From the NCBI GenBank assembly GCA_000437275.1, contig FR899723.1, forward strand, positions 13,524 through 24,995: DNA of 11,472 nucleotides, written 5' to 3'. The DNA comes from Clostridium sp. CAG:411 (GTDB taxonomy: Bacteria; Bacillota; Clostridia; Lachnospirales; Lachnospiraceae). The notes under the pieces are model-generated. The model was not told where the DNA came from, did no database searches, and worked only from the letters and a program-made list of their open reading frames with translations. The position numbers and the translations under genes are program-made. Of the stretch, positions 1 through 6,499 are shown in pieces (the stretch's first letter is position 1; each line of letters starts with the position of its first letter).

Positions 1-633
1 CAAACTTATCACTACCACTGTCTGCCCATAATCAAGCGCCTGTATTACTCCATTTTGAGTTACAGAGACAATTGCAGCTCCACTGACAGAATAATAGATT
101 CTATCCTCGCATCTCGTATTTGCATCCTGTTCATCTGTGATAACTTGCGGTGCAAGCTGATAAATATCTCCTTTATCCATATTCACTTTTGTTTCGTCAA
201 CAGATAACCCTGAATGAGAAATACCTTCCACTGTAACAACGATTTCTTCTTTATAGGTCTCTCCACCTTGCATAAGAACCGCCTTAATTTTCGTAGTCCC
301 TTCTTTTGTATTCGAAAAAATTTGTCCTTTTTCTGAAACTGTAAGCATTTCCTCATCTTCAACATCATAGGTAACACTTGCAGCATCACTCTTATTCAAC
401 CAACGAATATTAAAAATAGTTCCCTGATACATCGTTATATTTTTCTGTTCTACAAACGGAGTAACACCATCCGTAGAATCTCCTTGCAGTTCTACTTCAT
501 TCACTACGTTTTGTTGATTTCCTATAACCGTTTGATGCGTTGTATTGTTTGCATAAACATTCACTCCATCTTGTGCTGTAAACAAAAGTAGTGCTGCACA
601 AAATACTGCACCCCATCTCTTCATCTTTCGCAT
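1..633 (-). CDS. Secreted protein with BIG2-like Ig domains (3' end outside window)
   Basis: The reading frame is open from the ATG at 633 to the window edge, giving 211 codons with no stop, so the C-terminus is missing. Residues 1-28 form a classical signal peptide: basic MRKMKR, a hydrophobic core around residues 8-20, and a probable signal peptidase I site after VYA (residue 28). There is no lipobox. Residues about 62-136 and 142-211 each read as a bacterial Ig-like beta-sandwich. The second has the BIG2 signature of alternating beta strands followed by a VSVTQNGVIQA stretch and a G-x-x-x-V ending. The product is therefore exported and probably acts at or beyond the cell surface, in adhesion or as the stalk of a larger enzyme; the missing part would decide. 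GGGAG at 638-642 is a good ribosome binding site, which supports this ATG over the in-frame ATG at 624. The gene is divergent from the AbrB-like gene. Confidence 0.8.
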   Translation of the reverse strand, partial: MRKMKRWGAVFCAALLLFTAQDGVNVYANNTTHQTVIGNQQNVVNEVELQGDSTDGVTPFVEQKNITMYQGTIFNIRWLNKSDAASVTYDVEDEEMLTVSEKGQIFSNTKEGTTKIKAVLMQGGETYKEEIVVTVEGISHSGLSVDETKVNMDKGDIYQLAPQVITDEQDANTRCEDRIYYSVSGAAIVSVTQNGVIQALDYGQTVVVISL

Positions 634-667
634 TTTACTCCCTCTCTCTGTATAAAATAATAAATTA

Positions 668-696
668 AGTATACCTATTTTTCGTTTTCTTCGCAA
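668..696 (-). promoter_or_regulatory. Sigma-A-type promoter of the BIG2 secreted protein
   Basis: On the minus strand, TTGCGA (696-691) and TATACT (673-668) are separated by exactly 17 bp. The -10 box ends 34 bp before the ATG, leaving a short leader that contains the ribosome binding site. Called by consensus match only. Confidence 0.6.
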
Positions 697-737
697 CTCC
701 TTCCCTCTAAGAAACCGCAATGTTCCTAATTTTATAC

Positions 738-766
738 TTGATTTTTCTTTTTTCTTTTTGTATAAT
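738..766 (+). promoter_or_regulatory. Sigma-A-type promoter upstream of the AbrB-like gene
   Basis: TTGATT (738-743) and a perfect TATAAT (761-766) are separated by 17 bp, predicting transcription from about 773. It is the best plus-strand promoter in the 634-962 gap. It lies about 190 bp before the AbrB-like start codon and directly before the hairpin at 783-816. A weaker alternative nearer the gene (TTGTTA 889-894, 18 bp, TATATG 913-918) cannot be excluded. Confidence 0.6.
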
Positions 767-782
767 AAATTTAATTTCAATG

Positions 783-816
783 GAGAGATTGCTACGGCAT
801 CTCTCTATTTTTTTTT
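783..816 (+). terminator. Intrinsic terminator or attenuator in the AbrB-like leader
   Basis: A perfect 7-bp stem (GAGAGAT 783-789 with ATCTCTC 799-805, 9-nt loop) is followed by nine T (808-816). This is a standard Rho-independent terminator on the plus strand. It starts about 10 nt after the predicted start site of the 738-766 promoter. No gene lies upstream on this strand that would need it. It therefore either ends a tiny RNA of about 45 nt or attenuates the AbrB-like gene downstream. The rest of the 634-962 gap shows only the other sites listed here. Confidence 0.6.
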
Positions 817-866
817 ACTCTGAAAGCGGATTTTCCTAAAAAGCAGAGTAACTTTTCCACAATGAT

Positions 867-897
867 TTGTACAAATACATAAAGAGTATTGTTACAA
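867..897 (+). promoter_or_regulatory. Paired TTGT-ACAA palindromes, candidate operator
   Basis: TTGTACAA (867-874) is a perfect palindrome and TTGTTACAA (889-897) is the same palindrome with one central base added. Their centres are about 22 bp apart, close to two helical turns. They lie 66-96 bp before the start codon of a DNA-binding protein gene. Autoregulation, common among AbrB-type proteins, is one explanation. This is inference from symmetry and position only. Confidence 0.3.
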
Positions 898-962
898 AAC
901 AATTATAGAGTTTATATGAAAGCTCTAAATTCCAAAGAGAAATAGAGAGGAGTGATTGTTTT

Positions 963-1241
963 ATGAACAATCGAAGTGTCATTCGTCGTATTGACCATCT
1001 TGGACGCGTGGTAATACCTAAAGACTTTCGCAGAGCAAATTGCATTCAGGATGGAGACCCCGTCGAAATATCTACAAACGAGGAAAATGATATTATTATC
1101 CGAAAGCATGATCCTCACCATGACTTAGCACATCACATTAAATATCTAGCAGAACAGGTAGAAATCAATAAATATGATTTAGAAAAAAACAAAAAAGTTT
1201 TGGCTCTTTTCAATCAACTTATTAAAGTTTTAGATGAATAA
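963..1241 (+). CDS. AbrB/SpoVT-family transcriptional regulator
   Basis: The 92-residue protein has an N-terminal SpoVT-AbrB swapped-hairpin DNA-binding domain at residues 5-48, recognised from RRIDHLGRVVIPKDFRR followed by a D-G-D-x-V-E-I strand. This matches the DELGRVVIP-x-ELRR core of AbrB. Residues 54-90 are charged and helical, probably a dimerisation segment. Proteins of this type are dimeric or tetrameric transition-state or sporulation regulators that bind AT-rich promoter DNA in the cytoplasm. The target genes cannot be deduced here. Between the two parts is an unusual histidine cluster (H49, H52, H53, H57, H58). AGGAG at 948-952 lies 10 nt before the ATG, slightly long spacing. The gene is monocistronic: a terminator follows at 1270-1293. 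The family call is firm; orthology to abrB or spoVT is not established. Confidence 0.88.
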   Translation: MNNRSVIRRIDHLGRVVIPKDFRRANCIQDGDPVEISTNEENDIIIRKHDPHHDLAHHIKYLAEQVEINKYDLEKNKKVLALFNQLIKVLDE

Positions 1242-1269
1242 TATTTCCCAAAAAATCATATCTACATTT

Positions 1270-1293
1270 AAGAGGCACTACTGCCTCTTTTTT
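1270..1293 (+). terminator. Intrinsic terminator after the AbrB-like gene
   Basis: A perfect 8-bp stem (AAGAGGCA 1270-1277 with TGCCTCTT 1282-1289) with a CTAC loop runs into six T (1288-1293). It begins 29 bp after the stop codon and should separate this gene from the transporter gene downstream. Confidence 0.85.
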
Positions 1294-1370
1294 GTTCTGT
1301 AAATCTCTACTTCTAAAGTACATCGCTTCATTTCATATCATACCTTCAAGTCAAATACACACTTGCATGC

Positions 1371-1399
1371 TTGTGATTCTTGTCACTTTGTGGTATTCT
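1371..1399 (+). promoter_or_regulatory. Sigma-A-type promoter of the EamA-type transporter
   Basis: TTGTGA (1371-1376) and TATTCT (1394-1399) are separated by 17 bp, 30 bp before the ATG at 1429. The leader contains the AGGAGG ribosome binding site at 1416-1421. Found by consensus match. Confidence 0.5.
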
Positions 1400-1428
1400 A
1401 AACGTATACGGTTTTAGGAGGCATTATA

Positions 1429-2295
1429 ATGAAAGAAAAAAACAAAGGTATATTATTTATTTTACTTGCTGGAGTATTTTTTGCATCAATGACTATATTT
1501 TCCAGATTATCTGGAGATTTACCAACTATGCAAAAAGCATTTTTCCGCAATTTTTTTGCAGCAATTCTGGCGTTTTTCATGTTGATAAAAAATCAACATA
1601 ATTTTTCTTATCCGCCTTCACTATTACCAATGCTTTTTGTCAGATCTATCTGTGGTACAATCGGTATTCTTTGCAATTTTTATGCGATTGACCATTTAGT
1701 AGTATCAGACGCTAATATTTTAAATAAGGTTTCACCTTTTGCCGCTGTAGTCTTTTCCTACTTTTTTCTAAAAGAAAAGATTTCTCTGCGACAAATTTGT
1801 ACTTTACTTGGTGCCTTTTTTGGCGCTTTACTTATTATTAAACCAAGTTTTGCATTTTCTGATTTTGCACCTGGTGCTATCGGGCTTTTGGGAGGAATTA
1901 TGGCAGGTGCTGCATACACAGCAGTTCGCTATCTCGGTCAAAAGAAACTGGAAAGCATGAAAATCGTCTTTTTCTTCTCAACATTTTCTTGCCTATCCAT
2001 TTTTCCTTTTGTCGTGACAAACTATGCACCTATGCGTATGCAGCAGCTACTTTTTCTGATCTGTTGTGGCATCTGTGCTGCTGGAGGACAAATTTGCATT
2101 ACAAAAGCTTACACGTATGCGCCTGCAAATGAAATATCTATTTATGATTATTTCCAAATTTTAGTAGCCGCAATACTTGGATTTTTTATTTTCAACCAAA
2201 CACCTGATTTTATCAGTGTCTTTGGCTATCTTATTATATTTGCCATGTCATTTATTAATTGGTGGTACTCCAATCACAAGACAACGGCAGAATAA
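1429..2295 (+). CDS. EamA/DMT-superfamily transporter
   Basis: The 288-residue protein is almost wholly hydrophobic and can be laid out as ten transmembrane helices in two EamA repeats, about residues 7-137 and 148-282. The first repeat has the family pattern of an early FFASMTIFSRL helix, an RSICGTIG helix and a VSPFAAVVFSYFFLKEKIS segment. This last is the usual strand-turn of drug/metabolite transporters, where an E-K/R-x-S loop follows the fourth helix. The second repeat has the matching Q-I-C-I-T-K-A-Y helix and YDYFQILVAAILGFFIFNQ. It sits in the cytoplasmic membrane and probably exports or exchanges a small metabolite; the substrate cannot be read from the sequence. AGGAGG at 1416-1421, 7 nt before the ATG, fixes the start. 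A consensus promoter precedes it. No clear terminator follows, so read-through into the glycosidase gene is possible. Confidence 0.85.
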   Translation: MKEKNKGILFILLAGVFFASMTIFSRLSGDLPTMQKAFFRNFFAAILAFFMLIKNQHNFSYPPSLLPMLFVRSICGTIGILCNFYAIDHLVVSDANILNKVSPFAAVVFSYFFLKEKISLRQICTLLGAFFGALLIIKPSFAFSDFAPGAIGLLGGIMAGAAYTAVRYLGQKKLESMKIVFFFSTFSCLSIFPFVVTNYAPMRMQQLLFLICCGICAAGGQICITKAYTYAPANEISIYDYFQILVAAILGFFIFNQTPDFISVFGYLIIFAMSFINWWYSNHKTTAE

Positions 2296-2362
2296 TGCGA
2301 TACTTAGCTTTCTATAAGCTTTGCTATAAATTATCTATCATACAAGAATGGGGGATTTTATT

Positions 2363-3982
2363 ATGAAATGGTATGAGAACGCAATTTTTTATCACATCTA
2401 TCCATTGGGACTATGTGGATGTCCATTTGAAAACGATGGTACTACATCGCAAAATCATTTTGCACAATTAAACGAATGGACTAACCATGTAGAAAAACTT
2501 GGATGTAATGCGATCTATATTGGTCCACTTTTTGAATCGGTAACACATGGATACGACACTACCGACTATAAAATGGTTGACCGAAGACTTGGAAAGAACG
2601 AGAATTTCAAGGAGTATGTAAAAAATTGCCACAATAAGGGGATTCGTGTAATTGTTGACGGAGTATTTAATCATGTAGGACGTAAATTCTTTGCATTTGA
2701 AGATTTAAAACAAAATCGAGAGAACTCTCGCTATAAAGACTGGTTCTGCAATGTGAATTTTTATAATAACAATGAATACAACGATGGATTTAGTTATGAT
2801 AATTGGGGCGGCTACAACGTATTAGTAAAATTGAATCAACGCAATCCTGAAGTCAAAAATTTTATTTTTGATGTAATCCGCTTCTGGGTACAGGAATTTG
2901 ATATTGATGGTATTCGTCTTGATGCCGCAGACGTTTTGGACCATGACTTTATGTGTGAAATGCGCAATGTTGCGAATACAGTCAAAGAGGACTTTTGGTT
3001 AATGGGAGAAGTCATTCATGGCGATTATTCTCAATGGGCGAACGACCAGACACTTCACTCTGTTACAAATTACGAGTTGCATAAAGCACTCTATTCTGGT
3101 CATAATGATCATAACTATTTTGAAATTGCTCATAGCATTCAACGTTCCCTTACAATCAACGGAAACAGACGTTTATATACCTTCGTTGATAATCATGACG
3201 TAGAACGTATTGCTACCAAACTTACAAATAAAGCCAACTTAATACCAGTTCACATTTTATATTATGGACTTCCTGGAATCCCATCCATATACTATGGTTC
3301 TGAATTTGGTATTGAGGGCAAAAAAGAGCAACATTCCGATGCAAGTTTACGACCTGCACTGAACCTTTCAGATTATAAAAACGCTTATACAGATAATCCA
3401 CTTACCAGTTTAATCTGCAAATTAGGTGCTATTCACAAGCAGTTTCCTGAGTTTGTAGAAGGTCGTTACGAACAATTATATTTAACTAATCGTCAATTTG
3501 CTTATGGACGAATTTTAAACGATAGTGCAATTATTGTAGCTGTGAATAACGATGAAAATCCTTCTGAATTTTGGGTACGTATGCCAATCGATGCCACACA
3601 AGCTGTTGATTTATTGCAGGCCGATATTTCAGAGCCATCAATAGACGAATTAGAAGCTTTAGAGGCTGAGCAAAAAGAAGCTTTACTTAACAAAGGCTAT
3701 ACGCTTTTAGAAGCATTAAAAGAAAATTGTTCTTCTTTACAAACTTCTATTACTGCCTTTGAAAATGCATTAAATCAAAAAGAGGTTTCGTCAGCTATTG
3801 CTGAACAGAAACAACTACAAGAAGTAACAGAAAAACTAGCTACTCAACTTGAACAAACAACACTTTCACTGGAAGCACCAAAGCCAACTATTTCTGCAAA
3901 CACACAGGTGCGCATTGAAAATGGACAGCTTGTTGTCAAATTAGAAGCAAATTCCGGTGCTATGATCCGTATTACAAAATAA
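2363..3982 (+). CDS. GH13 alpha-amylase-family glycoside hydrolase, cytoplasmic
   Basis: The 539-residue product has the conserved GH13 blocks in order: DGVFNH (99-104), GIRLDAAD with nucleophile D187, the MGEV block with acid/base E216, and FVDNHD with transition-state aspartate D279. The (beta/alpha)8 barrel spans about residues 5-360 and the C-terminal beta domain begins near 375. It should cleave alpha-1,4-glucosidic bonds in maltodextrin-like substrates. With no signal peptide, it probably processes imported oligosaccharides in the cytoplasm; exact specificity is unknown. Residues about 422-510 are a helical E/Q/L/A-rich stretch interrupting the C-terminal domain, whose last strands resume at 514-539. 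An in-frame ATG at 2348 lacks a ribosome binding site, whereas GGGGG at 2350-2354 lies 8 nt before ATG 2363, so 2363 was chosen. It follows the transporter by 67 bp with no convincing terminator or promoter between them. Confidence 0.92.
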   Translation: MKWYENAIFYHIYPLGLCGCPFENDGTTSQNHFAQLNEWTNHVEKLGCNAIYIGPLFESVTHGYDTTDYKMVDRRLGKNENFKEYVKNCHNKGIRVIVDGVFNHVGRKFFAFEDLKQNRENSRYKDWFCNVNFYNNNEYNDGFSYDNWGGYNVLVKLNQRNPEVKNFIFDVIRFWVQEFDIDGIRLDAADVLDHDFMCEMRNVANTVKEDFWLMGEVIHGDYSQWANDQTLHSVTNYELHKALYSGHNDHNYFEIAHSIQRSLTINGNRRLYTFVDNHDVERIATKLTNKANLIPVHILYYGLPGIPSIYYGSEFGIEGKKEQHSDASLRPALNLSDYKNAYTDNPLTSLICKLGAIHKQFPEFVEGRYEQLYLTNRQFAYGRILNDSAIIVAVNNDENPSEFWVRMPIDATQAVDLLQADISEPSIDELEALEAEQKEALLNKGYTLLEALKENCSSLQTSITAFENALNQKEVSSAIAEQKQLQEVTEKLATQLEQTTLSLEAPKPTISANTQVRIENGQLVVKLEANSGAMIRITK

Positions 3983-3992
3983 CATAAATCTA

Positions 3993-4035
3993 AAAAGGGC
4001 CTTTGAAACAGTTTTACTGTTCCAAAGGTCCTTTT
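3993..4035. terminator. Bidirectional terminator between convergent GH13 and thiN genes
   Basis: A long hairpin pairs 3993-4011 with 4017-4035, 19 positions with one G-T wobble and one mismatch. A-rich sequence on the left and T-rich sequence on the right give a U-tract for either strand. It starts 10 bp after the GH13 stop. On the minus strand it contains the end of thiN: the TAA at 4016-4014 lies in the loop and the last seven or so codons form one arm. Confidence 0.8.
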
Positions 4036-4682
4036 CTTAATTTCTCGATTCCCTTCAATTGTGAACAAGGCATTCCTAAAAGTAATATTCCATCCTTCAC
4101 TGCTATATATCCTTTTTCTCCTATAAATTCATTGCTTACACCAATAGGATAAGAATTAGATAATTGATACTCTTCTATTTCATATTTAAGTCCGCGTTCT
4201 GTGACTCCGATACTTTTATCACTCACCGAAAAAACAGATATATATCCTTTACACTGTTTTGAAAAAACAATTTCACCATTAGAAACTATAAATAGCACTT
4301 CTTCTCGGTCAATCAAAAAAATATTTAATGCTGGAAAATGTAATAAAGTTTGTATATTGGCAACGGTATGGGAAATACGACTGCCTCCTGTTCCACCAAG
4401 CACAATAAAAGTTTCATATCCCTTTTCCTTTGCGAACTTTATCGCATACAACGTATCAGTATCATCTTTCATAGGATTTAATTTTATCGTCTTTTCCTGT
4501 ACTACAGTAGATTGTATAGAATCAAAATCTCCAATGACATAATCAGGAGTTAAACCAAGTTCCTTGGCTGTATCATATCCTCCGTCAACTGCAATAATCA
4601 TGTCTTGCTTTTGAGGAACAGGTTTATAGCCATACCAATCTCCTGCTGCCACTATATAACAAACAGCTTTTTCTTTATTCAC
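4014..4682 (-). CDS. thiN: Thiamine pyrophosphokinase
   Basis: The 222-residue product transfers pyrophosphate from ATP to thiamine, making thiamine pyrophosphate in the cytoplasm. Family signatures are visible: the AVDGG motif (residues 31-35), LGLTPDYVIGDFDS (42-55) with the metal-binding GDFDS, KDDTDTLYA (72-80), and a second domain ending SNEFIGEKGYIAVKDG (183-198), typical of the thiamine-binding beta-sandwich. The usual GGRLDH motif reads GGSRISH here (99-105): one residue is inserted and the Asp is Ser. The frame is open back to an ATG at 4742, but that would overlap the upstream gene by 68 bp. GTG 4682-4680 shares GTGAATAA with the upstream stop, has AGG 8 nt before it and gives the usual length for the family. 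The gene is probably translationally coupled to the ATPase gene. The identification is strong; the exact start is inferred. Confidence 0.9.
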   Translation of the reverse strand: MNKEKAVCYIVAAGDWYGYKPVPQKQDMIIAVDGGYDTAKELGLTPDYVIGDFDSIQSTVVQEKTIKLNPMKDDTDTLYAIKFAKEKGYETFIVLGGTGGSRISHTVANIQTLLHFPALNIFLIDREEVLFIVSNGEIVFSKQCKGYISVFSVSDKSIGVTERGLKYEIEEYQLSNSYPIGVSNEFIGEKGYIAVKDGILLLGMPCSQLKGIEKLRKGPLEQ

Positions 4683-5982
4683 TCTCTTTACCTGCCAAAT
4701 AATTGATGAACTGCTGTGCGGTTCTTCCCGAAATACCGCCATGACTCAATTCCCATTTATTTGCCTCTCTGCATAATTCCTCATCACTCAAAGTAATCGT
4801 GTCATATCTTTTAGCCAACTGGCATACGATATTGAAATATTCCTTTTGTGACGGCTTTGAATAGTTAATAGAAACACCAAAACGATTTACTAAGGATAAT
4901 TTTTCCTGCATAGTATCGGAACGATGTAATTCATCCTGACTCATATCAGAACGGTCACTCCAAGTCTCACGAATTAAATGTCTTCGATTTGATGTAGCAT
5001 AAATCAATACGTTATCAGGTTTTGTTTCCAAACCACCTTCTATAACTGCTTTTAAATACTTATATTCGATTTCAAACTCCTCAAAGGACAAATCATCCAT
5101 ATAAATAATAAAACGATAATTACGGTCTTTAATCTGGGCAATAACAGTAGATAAATCCTTAAACTGATGTTTGTAAATTTCAATCATACGAAGTCCCTGG
5201 CTATAATACTCATTCAAGATAGCCTTAATACTTGTAGACTTTCCTGTTCCGCTATCACCAAATAACAAACAGTTATTTGCTTTTCTTCCTTCTACAAATG
5301 CCTTTGTATTATCTACTAATTTTTGCTTCTGAAGTTCATATCCAACCAAATCATCCAGTACAATATTATCCGTATTTGTTATTGGTATTAACTCTACTCC
5401 TGCTTCTTCATGTCTTACACGAAATGCCTTGTTTAAACCAAACTTTCCAACTCCATATGTTTTATAAAAATTCGTTACAAGCTCAAAAATCTCTTCTTCA
5501 TCTTTTGCAGCCTCAATCTTCTTGCTTAACTCCTGTACTTTGTCACTCACATTTTTATTATATCGACGCTCCACCTTTTTTACGGCTGTATAATTTAATA
5601 CAACAGAAAAACAATTGATTCCTAATTCTTGTTCCATTTTTGAAAAATCGTAATCAAACAATGCCTTTATAATTTTAAAATCACTTCTTGCAAATTGATT
5701 GACGGTTCCATTTGTTGCACCAACCTTTTCACAAGTGATACTAAATGGATTTTCATTCGTTGCTAATATATATGCCAGATAATTATGCCACAAATTTTCA
5801 TCAAACCCGTATTTAGTTGCTACGTCCAAAAGTTTATTAATTTCTACATAAATCCTAGTATTCAAATCTTCTTTGACATAATTTCCAGATTCAAAATCTT
5901 CACAAATTTTTGCTAATTGGAATAGTATACTGTCCTCTTTTAAATTACGATAGATAACTAATTTTGATACTTCTCGAAACAT
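4675..5982 (-). CDS. DUF815-type AAA+ family ATPase
   Basis: The 435-residue protein has a helical N-terminal region (about 1-200) and a C-terminal P-loop ATPase domain (about 205-430). Visible motifs are Walker A GDSGTGKST (242-250), Walker B FIIYMDD (291-297), a sensor-1-like YATSNRRH (328-335) and a sensor-2-like GISGR (416-420). The arrangement, with VLDDLVGYE before the P-loop and a W-x-D-R-S-D stretch after sensor 1, fits the DUF815 family of AAA+ proteins. These are widespread in Clostridia and their cellular role is poorly defined. No membrane segment or signal peptide is seen, so it should be cytoplasmic. GGAGG at 5994-5990, 7 nt before the ATG, fixes the start. The last 8 bp overlap the thiN start codon. 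A hairpin at 6024-6059 separates it from hpt; its own promoter is not obvious. The ATPase call is certain, the family name likely. Confidence 0.85.
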   Translation of the reverse strand: MFREVSKLVIYRNLKEDSILFQLAKICEDFESGNYVKEDLNTRIYVEINKLLDVATKYGFDENLWHNYLAYILATNENPFSITCEKVGATNGTVNQFARSDFKIIKALFDYDFSKMEQELGINCFSVVLNYTAVKKVERRYNKNVSDKVQELSKKIEAAKDEEEIFELVTNFYKTYGVGKFGLNKAFRVRHEEAGVELIPITNTDNIVLDDLVGYELQKQKLVDNTKAFVEGRKANNCLLFGDSGTGKSTSIKAILNEYYSQGLRMIEIYKHQFKDLSTVIAQIKDRNYRFIIYMDDLSFEEFEIEYKYLKAVIEGGLETKPDNVLIYATSNRRHLIRETWSDRSDMSQDELHRSDTMQEKLSLVNRFGVSINYSKPSQKEYFNIVCQLAKRYDTITLSDEELCREANKWELSHGGISGRTAQQFINYLAGKESE

Positions 5983-6023
5983 AATTTTTCCTCCATACTA
6001 CATGTATAATATTTTCATTTTAT

Positions 6024-6059
6024 AAAAAGAGACTTCAACAAATTTCTAACAAAGTCTCT
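6024..6059 (-). terminator. Terminator-like hairpin before the ATPase gene
   Basis: On the minus strand, AGAGACTT (6059-6052) pairs with AAGTCTCT (6035-6028) as a perfect 8-bp stem with a 16-nt loop, followed by TTTTATA. It lies between hpt and the ATPase gene, 42 bp before the ATPase start codon. It may be a second terminator for hpt or a leader attenuator for the ATPase-thiN unit. Confidence 0.5.
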
Positions 6060-6091
6060 CCTTATAAATGAATTTTCATCGAATATAAACA

Positions 6092-6124
6092 ATGACATCC
6101 AGTATTCCTGGATGTCATATTTTT
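6092..6124. terminator. Strong hairpin at the end of hpt
   Basis: A perfect 11-bp inverted repeat (ATGACATCCAG 6092-6102, CTGGATGTCAT 6108-6118, TATTC loop) begins 4 bp after the hpt stop codon at 6125-6123. On the minus strand it is followed by the imperfect U-tract TGTTTATATT. On the plus strand it is followed by ATTTTT, although no plus-strand gene is present. Most likely the hpt terminator. Confidence 0.65.
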
Positions 6125-6482
6125 ACATATATGCAGATATAATATCAATAGTTTCTGCATATGCACTCTCTAATTCTGTTGTCCATCCATTAATCTTAGT
6201 CATATCACATTCGCCTCGAAGTTCATCTACGATTTTTTGTGTTAAATCAGAAATCTTTGTCAATCCCAGATTACTTGCAACTCCCTTTAGTGTGTGTACA
6301 CTTTGCTCTGCATTTTTACAATCAGCAACTCTAATCTCTGAAACATACTTTTCGTAGTTTTGATCTGATGGAAACTTCTTTATAAGGCGCACACAAATTG
6401 CCTCATTATTTGCAAAACGCTTCATCAGTTCTGGAATACGATTTCCTGCTTCTTCTAATCGAATTAATAATTCTTCCGTCAT
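6123..6482 (-). CDS. Hpt-domain phosphotransfer protein
   Basis: The 119-residue protein is a single histidine-containing phosphotransfer domain. The signature is SVHTLKGVASNLGL (61-74), with H63 as the expected phospho-acceptor in the H-x-L-K-G context, set in an all-helical protein with flanking helices typical of Hpt four-helix bundles. Such proteins pass phosphate between response-regulator receiver domains in a cytoplasmic phosphorelay. No histidine kinase or response regulator lies in the window, so the partners are unknown. An in-frame ATG at 6497 contains the GGAGGG ribosome binding site (6495-6490) in its own codons. The ATG at 6482, 7 nt after that site, is therefore the better start. 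Two consensus promoters precede the gene, and a strong hairpin follows the stop, so it appears monocistronic. Confidence 0.85.
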   Translation of the reverse strand: MTEELLIRLEEAGNRIPELMKRFANNEAICVRLIKKFPSDQNYEKYVSEIRVADCKNAEQSVHTLKGVASNLGLTKISDLTQKIVDELRGECDMTKINGWTTELESAYAETIDIISAYM

Positions 6483-6499
6483 GTATTTTCCCTCCACTT

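Noticed and set aside
820..838. A cre-like sequence (TGAAAGCG followed by TTTTCC), possible CcpA site
   Set aside because: The second half does not match the cre consensus in spacing or in the final CA, and it is not beside the GH13 gene.
780..839. A 19-codon ORF starting at ATG 780 within the leader hairpin
   Set aside because: No ribosome binding site precedes it, it starts only about 7 nt from the predicted transcript start, and its codons merely translate the terminator stem and T-run.
2348..2362. ATG at 2348 as start of the GH13 gene
   Set aside because: It has no ribosome binding site, while the ATG at 2363 has GGGGG 8 nt upstream and gives a natural GH13 N-terminus.
4201..4542. A 113-codon plus-strand ORF opposite thiN
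   Set aside because: It lies wholly antisense to a clear thiamine pyrophosphokinase gene, has no ribosome binding site and no recognisable domain.
5277..5618. A 113-codon plus-strand ORF opposite the ATPase gene
   Set aside because: Leucine-rich antisense translation of a well supported AAA+ gene; no ribosome binding site or family pattern.
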